From Nocardioides palaemonis (GTDB lineage Bacteria > Actinomycetota > Actinomycetes > Propionibacteriales > Nocardioidaceae), in contig NZ_JAGVQR010000004.1 of NCBI RefSeq assembly GCF_018275325.1, positions 992,001 to 1,056,000 of the forward strand: a stretch of 64,000 nucleotides of DNA, given 5' to 3'. The notes beneath the pieces were generated by a model. That model did not search any database, was not told where the DNA came from, and saw only the letters and a program-made list of their open reading frames with translations. Positions 55,109-62,787 of the stretch are shown piece after piece (position 1 is the first letter of the stretch; every line of letters begins with the position of its first letter). The position numbers and the translations under genes were made by a program.

Positions 55109-56062
55109 ATGGCGGGTCGGACGGCAGCGATCCTGATCGATGCGGGATACGTCTGGAAGCAGGTCGCGAAGGCTGTCGGTCGGCAGCACAGGCGCGAGGT
55201 TCCCCTCATCGGGTACGGCGTCCCACTCATCGAGGCACTGGTGGAAGAAGCCGAGGGCGACGAGCTCCGCGTGCTGCGCACGTACTGGTACGACGGCGCT
55301 CCCGACCGGGTACCCAACGTCCAGCAGCGTGCGGTTGGCCGGGTCAATCGCGTCAAGCTCCGGGTCGGGAGCATGAGCAACGGGAGGCAGAAGGGAGTCG
55401 ATCGCTTGATCCAGCGCGACATCCTCGCTCTGTCGCAGAACAAGGCCGTGACGGATCTTGTGGTCCTGACCGGCGACCAGGACATGGAAGAAGAGCTCGA
55501 CGCCGCGGGACAGCACGGTCTCGTGGTCCACCTCTGGGGGATTGCCGACCGGGACCAGCGCGACCAGATCTCCAGCCGGCTCCTCCGCGTCGTCGACGAC
55601 TGGAAGGTCCTGCCTGCTCACTGGGCGTCGACGTTCGTCCCCGAGACCGACACGGACAACGACCCCAGCTCTGACGTGCCTCTCACCTCGGACAGCCAGG
55701 TCGATCACTTCCGGTCCACGCTCCTCAGCACCTCCTCCAACCACGACCACGCGGCGCCGAGCGACGACGCACTGGGCTCCGCGTGGGGCGACGACCAATT
55801 GATCAGTGTCGGTCGGGCAGCGCACGATGCCTTGGTCGAGCAGTACGGCCCTGCGTGGGAATCAGTCCGCGGCGAGATCGCCTCGACGACGTTCCGCACC
55901 CGCGGTGGGGAGACCGTTCGCTCGATCCCGGGCAGGTACGACACCGAGCTTATGGACACCGCGGACGCGATCGTCGGCGACCACCTGACGGAGAACGCGC
56001 ACAGAGTACTCGTGCGCAACGGATTCTGGCGTCGTTTCGACGAGGCCGATTCCCCAGCCTGA
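55109..56062 (+). CDS. NYN-domain (PIN-like) protein, putative RNase
   Basis: Protein of 317 residues. The N-terminal NYN/LabA-like nuclease fold has acidic residues D11 (AAILIDAGYVWKQ), D98 (KGVDRLIQRD) and the pair D123/D125 (LTGDQDMEEE), in line with a metal-dependent RNA nuclease. A ~50-residue polar linker separates it from a C-terminal domain (about 225-310) ending IVGDHLTENAHRVLVRNGFWRRF, of unknown function. GGGGGA precedes the ATG. It opens the low-GC island that also holds a type I restriction system, so a defence role is possible but not shown. Confidence 0.8.
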   Translation: MAGRTAAILIDAGYVWKQVAKAVGRQHRREVPLIGYGVPLIEALVEEAEGDELRVLRTYWYDGAPDRVPNVQQRAVGRVNRVKLRVGSMSNGRQKGVDRLIQRDILALSQNKAVTDLVVLTGDQDMEEELDAAGQHGLVVHLWGIADRDQRDQISSRLLRVVDDWKVLPAHWASTFVPETDTDNDPSSDVPLTSDSQVDHFRSTLLSTSSNHDHAAPSDDALGSAWGDDQLISVGRAAHDALVEQYGPAWESVRGEIASTTFRTRGGETVRSIPGRYDTELMDTADAIVGDHLTENAHRVLVRNGFWRRFDEADSPA

Positions 56063-56137
56063 TCCTGCGCGGACCTCGTGCAGGGTCGTGCCAACGGGAA
56101 CGGCGAGCACGTCGACCGGCAGGCCGCCCGGGAACGC

Positions 56138-56168
56138 CGAAGGCCCCGGACGATGTCCGGGGCCTTCG
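56138..56168 (+). terminator. Strong hairpin terminator after the NYN gene
   Basis: CGAAGGCCCCGGAC, loop GAT, GTCCGGGGCCTTCG: a perfect 14-base stem starting 76 bases past the stop. No U-tract follows. Confidence 0.75.
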
Positions 56169-56286
56169 ATGCTGGTGACCGATTCAAGTTCGCAGGTCAT
56201 CGGATGATTGCGAATCGGGGACTGCTGAAAATTTGGTTGTCCCCTGACCTGTGGCGACGGGAGTCGCCGCTGGAAGGAGGTCGACC

Positions 56287-56583
56287 ATGCCCGCTCCCCA
56301 TCCCGAGGAGTTCCGTGATGACGTTGTCGCGGTCGCTCGTCGCGGTGACGCACCGATTGCACAGATCGCCAGTGACTTCGGGATCAGCGAGTCCTGTCTG
56401 CGCAACTGGCTCGCCAAGGCCGACGTCGAGGACGGTGTGAAGCCCGGTGTCACCAGCAGTGGGAACGCCGAGCTACGTGAGGACCGGAAGAAGCTCTGGC
56501 TTCTCGAGCAGGAGAACGAGGTGCTGCGCCGCGCAGCGGTCCACCTCGCAGGCGCATCTGAAGCTGAGCCAGTCCCCAGATGA
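56287..56583 (+). CDS. IS3-family transposase OrfA
   Basis: DNA-binding half of the transposase, 98 residues: helix-turn-helix (PIAQIASDFGISESCLRNWLAKADV) and a C-terminal leucine-zipper-like helix (KKLWLLEQENEVLRRAAVHL). GGAAGGAGG precedes the ATG. Its TGA overlaps the orfB ATG. Intact. Confidence 0.9.
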   Translation: MPAPHPEEFRDDVVAVARRGDAPIAQIASDFGISESCLRNWLAKADVEDGVKPGVTSSGNAELREDRKKLWLLEQENEVLRRAAVHLAGASEAEPVPR

Positions 56584-57459
56584 CGTTCCCGCTGGTCCGT
56601 GACCTTGCCGACGACGAGACATTCCCGGTCCCCGTTGCGGTGACCTGCCGGGTGCTGGGCCTCTCCCGCCAAGCCTTCTACGCCTGGGACAAGAACCCGG
56701 TCAGCGGCCGCAACTTCGACGACGCCTACCTGACCAACGCCGCGCTCGACGTGCACACCGACGACCCCGAGTTCGGCTACCGGTTCGTCGCCGACGAGCT
56801 CGCCGCCGGCCACGTCGCCTCGGAGCGACGGGTGTGGCTCCTGTGCTCCCAAGCTCGGATCTTCTCTGCGCACAGCCGCAAACGCGGCACTGCCAAGCGG
56901 CCGGGCGCCGGCCCACGACGACCTGGTCCAACGTGACTTCACCGCTCACGGCCCGAACCAGCTGTGGCTCACCGACATCACCGAGCACCACACCGACGAG
57001 GGCAAGCCCTACCTCTGCGCGATCAAGGACGTCTGCTCGACTCGGATCGTGGGCTACTCGATCGACTCCAGGATGAAGACTCGCATCGCGGTCAACGCGT
57101 TGTCGAGCGCGGTCGCGCGCCGCGGTGGACCGGCCGCGGTGGCCGGGTGCACGGTCCACTCCGACCGTGGTAGCCAGTTCCGTTCGAGGCGCTTCGTGGA
57201 GGAGCTCAAGCACCACCACTTGACCGGCTCGATGGGACGCGTGGGTGCAGCTGGCGACAACGCCACGATGGAGTCGTACTTCGCGTTGCTGCAGAAGAAC
57301 GTCCTGAACCGGCGACGCTGGCGCACCCGCGACGAGCTCCGCCTGGCGATCGTCATCTGGATCGAACGGACCTACCACCGTCGCCGTCGTCAGCGAGCCC
57401 TCGGCAAGCTCACCCCGATCGAGTTTGAGACCATCTGCACGGCCGCTGACGCGGCCTGA
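56580..57459 (+). pseudogene. IS3-family transposase OrfB, frameshifted
   Basis: Integrase half with an rve-type DDE domain. The first part (FPLVRDLADDETFPVPVAVTCRVLG ... to FSAHSRKRG) is in one frame. From about base 56911 the similarity continues in the next frame (AHDDLVQRDFTAHGPNQLWLTDITEHHT, VHSDRGSQFRS, NATMESYFALLQ), so an indel lies near 56895-56911. It is inside orfB, not at the usual programmed frameshift site, so the transposase is dead. Confidence 0.88.
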
Positions 57460-57531
57460 AACCACTCACCACGAGCGACAACTAGACCTTCAGCAGTCCT
57501 GCTCTAGGTGGGTCTCCGTCGCGATGGCCAG

Positions 57532-57945
57532 TCAGCTTGGAGTCTTGGCCTGCGCTTGGACGATCGCAAGGATCAAGCCCACCGCATTGAGAACAAACAG
57601 AACGATCTGAAGCCAGCTATACGGGACCGCGTGCTCCACCCCGGGCCGTCCGCGCGTGCCGGCGGCAACGAACAGGAAGAAGGCCACGATCAAACCGCCG
57701 GCCACGTACGCGATGACAGTCGCGTTCCCCTCGTCCTCCGGGAGAAGGAGCGCCACACCGACGATCGTCAGCGACGCCGACGGCAAGAACTGCGCGACGT
57801 CAGCGACCCACTTCGCCGGGTTCTCGATGTTGTCCGAATTAGCCGGGTCCAAGACCTCCATATAGTGCTGGAGCCAAATCCGGTCGAGCACAGGCTGCGC
57901 GATGATGAAGAAGAGCGCCAGCGCGAACGGCAACCCGTCCTTCAC
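57532..57945 (-). CDS. Small four-helix membrane protein, third gene of the L4-fusion cassette
   Basis: Protein of 137 residues, no family recognised. Four hydrophobic helices are visible: FALALFFIIAQPVLDRIW, VADVAQFLPSASLTIVGVALLL, VIAYVAGGLIVAFFLFVAAG and YSWLQIVLFVLNAVGLILAIV. It starts with GTG ten bases after the stop of the upstream 159-residue gene, with GAGG upstream, so it is co-transcribed with it. Its 3' end abuts the IS element at 57500. Confidence 0.75.
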   Translation of the reverse strand: MKDGLPFALALFFIIAQPVLDRIWLQHYMEVLDPANSDNIENPAKWVADVAQFLPSASLTIVGVALLLPEDEGNATVIAYVAGGLIVAFFLFVAAGTRGRPGVEHAVPYSWLQIVLFVLNAVGLILAIVQAQAKTPS

Positions 57946-57955
57946 GAGATGAGCC

Positions 57956-58435
57956 TCACGGCGCGACGTCGAAGTTGACGACGAAGGCGCCCCAATGGCG
58001 ATGGTCGTCCTTGGAGAGGCGTTCCCGGGTCTGGATGACCGTCGTGCGGGCCTTCAATCGCACGTCACACTGGATGGCAGCTGGTGTCTTGGCGTGCACT
58101 GCGGCGGGAACGGTCAGCAGGTTGAACCGTGGGGTGGCCTGCCGGCGCTTCAAGGCAGGAGTCACCTCGATCTCTCCCTCCCACGTGTCGCCCGACGTTG
58201 TCTGGTGCCCGTTTGCCGAGTAGCCGTCGTAGGCCACGATCGGAGTGGTGGGCTGACACTTGAACTTCACGTAGTACGTCGCTGTGCCACTTCCCAGGTT
58301 GAAACCGACCAGACGCTGCAGAGCGTCTGTGGGCGTGCCTGCCTTGATGGACTTGAGGGTCTTCTGACCGCTCGGAGCTTCCCTGATGTCGCTCGCGACG
58401 TTGACTTCGTAGCGCATGCGCGTCTCAGCGGCCAT
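57956..58435 (-). CDS. Unknown soluble protein, second gene of the L4-fusion cassette
   Basis: Protein of 159 residues without recognisable family, signal peptide or membrane helix. Beta-strand-like segments alternate with polar loops (ATYYVKFKCQPTTPIVAYDGY, GDTWEGEIEVTPALKRR, WGAFVVNFDVAP). AGGAGATCGAACACG precedes the ATG, a strong ribosome binding site. It lies 65 bases downstream of the L4-fusion gene. Base composition is lower in GC than the core, as in its neighbours. Confidence 0.72.
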   Translation of the reverse strand: MAAETRMRYEVNVASDIREAPSGQKTLKSIKAGTPTDALQRLVGFNLGSGTATYYVKFKCQPTTPIVAYDGYSANGHQTTSGDTWEGEIEVTPALKRRQATPRFNLLTVPAAVHAKTPAAIQCDVRLKARTTVIQTRERLSKDDHRHWGAFVVNFDVAP

Positions 58436-58500
58436 CGTGTTCGATCTCCTGCGGTTCCGCTGACACAGGGGCGTGGCAGCCGGAGCAGGCTACATGGAAG

Positions 58501-59802
58501 TCAAACGAGTTCGGGCAAACCGTTCATCACCCAAGAAGAACTGCCCAGAACGCTCCGCATGACCTTGGAGACCCGCTTCGCTTTCGTCTCTGCGAAGAGA
58601 GCAAACAGATCGTCAGAACCAATGCTCGGCGCCAAGCTCGCGAATCGGTTCTCGTTCTCGTACGGACCATCCGGCTTGCTCCACACCAACGTTCGATCGG
58701 CAAGTTCGAGGCGCACGTAGTGCAACTGGTCACCAATCGCATACAGTTCCTGCCACTCGATGGGATCCCCGTCTTCGTGCTCAATAGACCGGTCGTCAGA
58801 CCCGGCGTACAGCGTCACGTCGCTTGTGTTGCGTTCGGCTTGGGCGTGCCCACGCAGAAGGGTCAACGCATCAGCGGCGCGCAGAGCAGTGGGCCAAGAA
58901 ATTAAGACGAAACCGTCGTGCTGTTCCACAGCGATCGCGTCCATTTCGGCTGCGGCAAAGGACGCGGCATGGCGCTGCTGTCCATCACGGACGTAGGTCT
59001 CGATGTCGCTCATGGTTGACGCGACTTCGATGGCGGCTGAAAGATCGAGGTTGATGGGGCTGACCTTGCCATCCTCATGTCCTTTCTCTAGCAGTTCACT
59101 GGCCTTGCCTGTCGGCACCGCGCCCGAGGACGCACCGTTCTGTTCAGCTGTATCGACCGTCGGATCAGCGAACTGATGGAAGGCCGCTTTGGTGAACACG
59201 ACGTAATCGGCGTTCAACACATCGAGGGTGTTGAGCTGGTCCACAAAGTTCACATGCACCATCGACCGAAGATTTCGCAACGACAACTGCTCGTGAAGCT
59301 CGTCCCTGGACAGCGCCACCAAGAACTGCGTGCCCTTGTCATCCGCGATGCTCTCAAGAAGCAACCGCGCCCGCTTCGTCGAAGGCCGCTCCAGCCCGAA
59401 GCCGCTGATCACCACCAACCGGTCGCTCTGCAACCGGTCAGACAGCGCGCCCAACAACGCGCCTCTCTTCATCTTCTTCGGCGTTCGCTGGCCATACGAC
59501 CGCGGCTTGGGGCCATGCACAACACCGCCGCCAGTGAACTGTGGGGCCCTCGTCGAGCCTTGCCGCGCACGGCCGGTGCCCTTCTGCTTATACGGCTTGC
59601 GTCCACCCCCGCGAACCTCACCACGCGTCCGTGTTGAATGCGTGCCCTGCCTCGCGGCAGCCAACTGAGCAGTAACAACCTGATGCATCAACGGAACGTT
59701 TGGCTCCGTCTCCCGCACCGCCGGCGGCCACGTCACATCCAACAACTTCACGCCACCCTCCGGCACCGCAAGCGATTCAGAAGTCGTTGACGAGGTCGGC
59801 AC
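58501..59802 (-). CDS. Ribosomal protein L4 (uL4) paralogue fused to a novel C-terminal domain
   Basis: Protein of 433 residues. Residues ~17-212 are a complete uL4: LMHQVVTAQLAAARQGTH, the long tunnel-loop extension (RGGGRKPYKQKGTGRARQGS and APQFTGGGVVHGP), RTPKKMKRGALLGALSDR, and the C-terminal DQLNTLDVLNADYVVFTKAA. A ~40-residue linker leads to ~180 residues (256-433) that match nothing I know (WPTALRAADALTLLRGHA, DPIEWQELYAIGDQLHYVRL). The normal L4 gene lies in the S10 operon, not here. The GTG at 59802 has GGGGGGA five bases upstream; a GTG at 59877 is the alternative. First gene of a three-gene unit flanked by two dead IS elements. GC is clearly below the core. Function unknown. Confidence 0.88.
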   Translation of the reverse strand: MPTSSTTSESLAVPEGGVKLLDVTWPPAVRETEPNVPLMHQVVTAQLAAARQGTHSTRTRGEVRGGGRKPYKQKGTGRARQGSTRAPQFTGGGVVHGPKPRSYGQRTPKKMKRGALLGALSDRLQSDRLVVISGFGLERPSTKRARLLLESIADDKGTQFLVALSRDELHEQLSLRNLRSMVHVNFVDQLNTLDVLNADYVVFTKAAFHQFADPTVDTAEQNGASSGAVPTGKASELLEKGHEDGKVSPINLDLSAAIEVASTMSDIETYVRDGQQRHAASFAAAEMDAIAVEQHDGFVLISWPTALRAADALTLLRGHAQAERNTSDVTLYAGSDDRSIEHEDGDPIEWQELYAIGDQLHYVRLELADRTLVWSKPDGPYENENRFASLAPSIGSDDLFALFAETKAKRVSKVMRSVLGSSSWVMNGLPELV

Positions 59803-59918
59803 AGTCCCCCCTGGCGTTTCTATGACGTTTCGACGCCGCTCAAAACGCCGCGGCGGATGGATGGACAAGGAAACCACATCGTCCGCGCAGCCAACCCCCC
59901 GTTGGTAGAGGCGACCTA

Positions 59919-59945
59919 CCTATACCCCACCTAGGTCAAAAACAA
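59919..59945 (-). promoter_or_regulatory. Weak candidate promoter for the L4-fusion cassette
   Basis: On the minus strand TATAGG (59919-59924) is a fair -10, with TTGTTT (59940-59945) 15 bases upstream as a poor -35. TAGGT repeats occur around it. The IS end lies three bases further upstream, so the native -35 may have been altered. Confidence 0.3.
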
Positions 59946-59987
59946 TCGTGACCTGTACCGGTTCTCCGGACGGTTTCTGTGTGGTGA

Positions 59988-60856
59988 TCATGCCGCCGGG
60001 TTGGCGGTCTTGTGAAGGCGTTCGAACTCGACGGGTGACCTGTAACCGAGTTCGGAGTGCCTGCGGATCGGGTTGTAGAACGCCTCGATCCACGCCAACA
60101 TCGCGGTGGCCAGTTCGTCCGGGTCGACCAGTAGCGGCGGTCGAGGAGCTCGATCTGCATCGAGCCCCAGAACGACTCCATGAGCGCGTTGTCGTAAGCG
60201 CAGGCGACCTTGCCCATCGACCCGAGCAGTCCCGCTTCGCGGAGCCGGTGCCCGAACAACCACGACGTGTACTGGGTGCCGCGGTCCGAATGCAGAATCG
60301 TCCCGGCCGGCCTTCGGCGCAGCCGAGCCATCTCGAGTGCGTCGACGACGAGGTCGGTGCGCAGGTGGTCCGCGATCGACCAGCCCACCACCCGGCAGCT
60401 GAAGACGTCGAGAACGGCGGCGCAGTAGACCCAACCCTCGCTGGTGCGGTGCTGGGTGATGTCGGTGACCCACAAGCGATCCGGGGCGTCGGCGACGAAC
60501 TGGCGTTGTACGTGATCGGGCCCTGTCGCCTCGGCTCGTTGATGGTGACGCCACCGCCTGCGGTGAACCCCGGCCAGGCCGTGGCAGGCCATCGGACGTG
60601 CGACCCGGCGCCGCCCCACCCGGTGCGAGCGGCCCACCACCAGCTCGGCATGGACCCGCCCCACGCCGTAGGTGGCCCGCGCCGCGGCATGAACCTCGAT
60701 GATCACGTCGAGCAGGTAAGCGTCCTCGACATCACGCTTCGACGGCGGCCGCTTGGCCCACTCGTAGTAGCCCGACGTCGACACGCCCAGGACCCGGCAC
60801 GCCACCGCGACGGGGAACCCGTCAGCGGCAAGCTCACGAACGAGCCGGAACCCTAT
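59988..60856 (-). pseudogene. IS3-family transposase OrfB, frameshifted
   Basis: Integrase half read after a probable -1 slip at CCAAAATAG at the end of orfA. The DDE domain is clear: RLWVTDITQHRTSEGWVYCA, HSDRGTQYTS, SMGKVACAYDNALMESFWGS. A one-base loss near 60120-60125 shifts the frame: RRYWSTR leaves the frame and DELATAMLAWIEAFYNPIRRHSELG continues in another. The catalytic glutamate is upstream of the break, but the C-terminus is lost in any single frame. Confidence 0.85.
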
Positions 60857-61140
60857 TTTGGGAGCACGTTCTCCCGGGCGAAGTAGGCGCTGGCCCGCTT
60901 CAGGATCTCGATCTCCATCGCCTGCGTGCGGTTCTCCCGACGCAGCCGGACCAGCTCGGCCCGCTCGTCGCTCGTCAGGCCCTCGCGCTTGCCGTCATCG
61001 ACATCAGCCTGCGCCATCCAACGACGCAGACCCGACTCAGCGATCCCGAGATCCTTCGCGATCTGCGCGACAGGCTTCTCCCGCAACCGCGCGAGCTCAA
61101 CAGCCCTGCGACGAAACTCCGGGTCCTTGGGTGCCGGCAT
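60853..61140 (-). CDS. IS3-family transposase OrfA
   Basis: Protein of 95 residues with a helix-turn-helix (KPVAQIAKDLGIAESGLRRWMAQADV) and coiled-coil end (LRRENRTQAMEIEILKRASAYF). It ends CCA AAA TAG, an A-rich site suited to -1 frameshifting into orfB. GAGGAG precedes the ATG. Confidence 0.9.
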   Translation of the reverse strand: MPAPKDPEFRRRAVELARLREKPVAQIAKDLGIAESGLRRWMAQADVDDGKREGLTSDERAELVRLRRENRTQAMEIEILKRASAYFARENVLPK

Positions 61141-61325
61141 GGCGGACTCCTCTTCGAGACGATCATCGCCTCAGCATCGGTGTCCGGGAAACCGGTTACA
61201 GGTCAGCGTGCTTTGAGCCTTGAATGACGTCGGTGGTCCAAGAACGAGCATCAACGGGACCTTCCGTTGATCCGGCGAGCTCGCGTACTCTGCGAGCCCA
61301 TCCTGAGGACCTCGAGGGGGACCCC

Positions 61326-61568
61326 GTGAACGATCCATACAACTCGATCGACGAGTCGGGCGGCGCACGGCTGCGCGACCTCACCCGGGACGGGGACTTG
61401 GGGCCCTTCGTCGATTCCCTAGTTCGCCCCATCGAGGCCCAGCGAGACGCCTACCGCGAGATCGCGATCGAGAAGGAAATGGCACTACGGGATGCCGCAC
61501 GCCGCGACGTCGAGGCAGAGGCAACTCGCCGACAGAAGCGCAATGGGGCGCACCTGCGGGCAGTCTGA
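61326..61568 (+). CDS. Small hypothetical protein
   Basis: Protein of 80 residues, charged and helical in its second half (PIEAQRDAYREIAIEKEMALRDAARRDVEAEATRR), which may form a coiled coil. The GTG at 61326 has GAGGGGGACCCC upstream. I do not recognise it. It is adjacent to the IS end. Confidence 0.55.
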   Translation: MNDPYNSIDESGGARLRDLTRDGDLGPFVDSLVRPIEAQRDAYREIAIEKEMALRDAARRDVEAEATRRQKRNGAHLRAV

Positions 61569-61644
61569 GTCCAATACGCTCGGCTGGCGGTGCTGGTGGT
61601 GACGCGCACCAGCGCCGGCGACCGGTTGCACCGCTGGGATCTAG

Positions 61645-61923
61645 TCAGTTGTAGCTCTGCCGCACGGTTCGCAGCGACGTGGATCCGTGTACCGGTCGCC
61701 CGTAGCCATCGAGCACCTCGACGTCGAAGCCGACGAAGGTGGGGCGGAACCGTGCCTGCTTCCACTCATGCACGGTGGCGCTGTCGTTGGCTTTGCGCTC
61801 GTAGCTGCGGTAGTGGACAGGGAGTTCGAGGTTCCCATAGGCGTCGGCACCGTTGCGCAAGATCCGCACACGGAAGCCCTCGATCTGCTCAATCCGACTC
61901 TCGATGCTGTCCACTCTGGGCAC
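61645..61923 (-). CDS. Small hypothetical protein
   Basis: Protein of 92 residues, unknown. It starts with GTG eight bases after GGAGGTGA, a very strong ribosome binding site, which supports expression. The sequence is polar with several aromatic residues (HEWKQARFRPTFVGFDVEVLDGYGRPV). It lies in the 141-base-flanked gap downstream of the restriction genes. Confidence 0.55.
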   Translation of the reverse strand: MPRVDSIESRIEQIEGFRVRILRNGADAYGNLELPVHYRSYERKANDSATVHEWKQARFRPTFVGFDVEVLDGYGRPVHGSTSLRTVRQSYN

Positions 61924-62064
61924 GCGCCGTCACCTCCGAAGAGCATCGTAGGCCGCAACAGGCCTCTCGCGAGGGCTTTCGAGCCGCGCTGCGGGCTCGA
62001 TCAACACTGCGGCGCCAGACCTCCGTCCCGGGCAGTGGCCGTCAAGGACCGGAGTGAGTGCTGG

Positions 62065-62787
62065 TCACGACCAGGATTCCTCGGCCAAAGGCGCGCTGTT
62101 CAGCTCGTCACGACGGACGCGCCAGTCGGGCATGAACTGATCCATGAGTTCGAGGAAGCGCTCGCCGTGGCCGCGCTCCAGAAGATGCGTCAACTCATGG
62201 ACAACGATGTACTCCAGGCACCGCGGGTTCTTCTTCGCGAGTTCGGGGTTGAGCCAAATGGTGCGAGAGTGGGCGACGCAACTGCCCCACTTGGTCTTCA
62301 TGCGTCGTACGACGACCTTGTTCGCCTCGACACCGATGAGCGGTTGCCACTTGTGCATGAGCGGTGCGACGGCTGCCTTGAGTTCACGGCGATACCAACG
62401 ATCCAAGGTCGAGCGGCGACCATCGGAGTCGGTGCCCGCCGGGGTCACTACCCAGAGCGTCTTGCCCTTGGCCTCGACGCTGTAGTGGCCGCTGGTTCGC
62501 GAGACGTCGAGCTGGTAACGCTGGCCCCATACGTAGTGGGTCTCGCCCGAGAGCATCCGTCGCTCCGACTGGCGCTCGGCATTCTGGAGCTGCGCGCGCT
62601 GGCGCTTGATCCACGGCAAGCGCTGGACGACCGCGAGCCGAATGGTGTCCTCGTCGGTACGCTGCGGCGCTGCAACTCGCACTCGACCGACCGGCGGGTA
62701 CACCGAGATGTGCAGGTTCTTGATGTCCTTGTAGATGACGTCGACGCCAAGGCCCGCGACGGTGAGGTAGGCGCTAGCGGTACTCAT
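62065..62787 (-). CDS. YgjP-like (M48-related) zinc metallopeptidase
   Basis: Protein of 240 residues with the zinc motif HELTHLLERGHGERF in VVHELTHLLERGHGERFLELM (HExxH and a third histidine). The preceding strand motif MKTKWGSC is typical of the YgjP/DUF45 group. Such genes commonly follow type I restriction genes. Its start overlaps the end of hsdR by 14 bases, so it is co-expressed. The substrate is unknown. Confidence 0.9.
   Translation of the reverse strand: MSTASAYLTVAGLGVDVIYKDIKNLHISVYPPVGRVRVAAPQRTDEDTIRLAVVQRLPWIKRQRAQLQNAERQSERRMLSGETHYVWGQRYQLDVSRTSGHYSVEAKGKTLWVVTPAGTDSDGRRSTLDRWYRRELKAAVAPLMHKWQPLIGVEANKVVVRRMKTKWGSCVAHSRTIWLNPELAKKNPRCLEYIVVHELTHLLERGHGERFLELMDQFMPDWRVRRDELNSAPLAEESWS

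Larger units (their letters stand above)
56219..57500 (+). mobile_element. IS3-family insertion sequence, inactive
   Basis: An element of 1282 bases is bounded by GGACTGCTGAA (56219-56229) and its perfect inverse TTCAGCAGTCC (57490-57500); with mismatches the terminal repeat extends to about 25 bases. It contains an orfA and a frameshifted orfB on the plus strand. I could not find matching target-site duplications in the flanks. Confidence 0.85.
59949..61205 (-). mobile_element. Second IS3-family insertion sequence, inactive
   Basis: An element of 1257 bases is bounded by TGACCTGTACCGGTT...CCGGAC (59949-59971) and its imperfect inverse GTCCGG...AACCGGTTACAGGTCA (61182-61205). It differs from the first element in both termini and transposase. 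Its genes read on the minus strand, towards the L4 cassette. No target-site duplication was found. Confidence 0.87.

Noticed and set aside
56185..56218. GATTCAAGTTCGCAGGTC as a tRNA 3' end or attachment site
   Set aside because: No cloverleaf can be completed upstream, and no second copy is found at the other end of the island.
56211..57510. Target-site duplication flanking the first IS element
   Set aside because: The 3-5 bases next to the two ends do not match under any reasonable choice of boundary.
58800..59060. Plus-strand small open frames inside the L4-fusion gene
   Set aside because: No ribosome binding sites and no recognisable sequence; the minus-strand L4 homology settles the coding strand.
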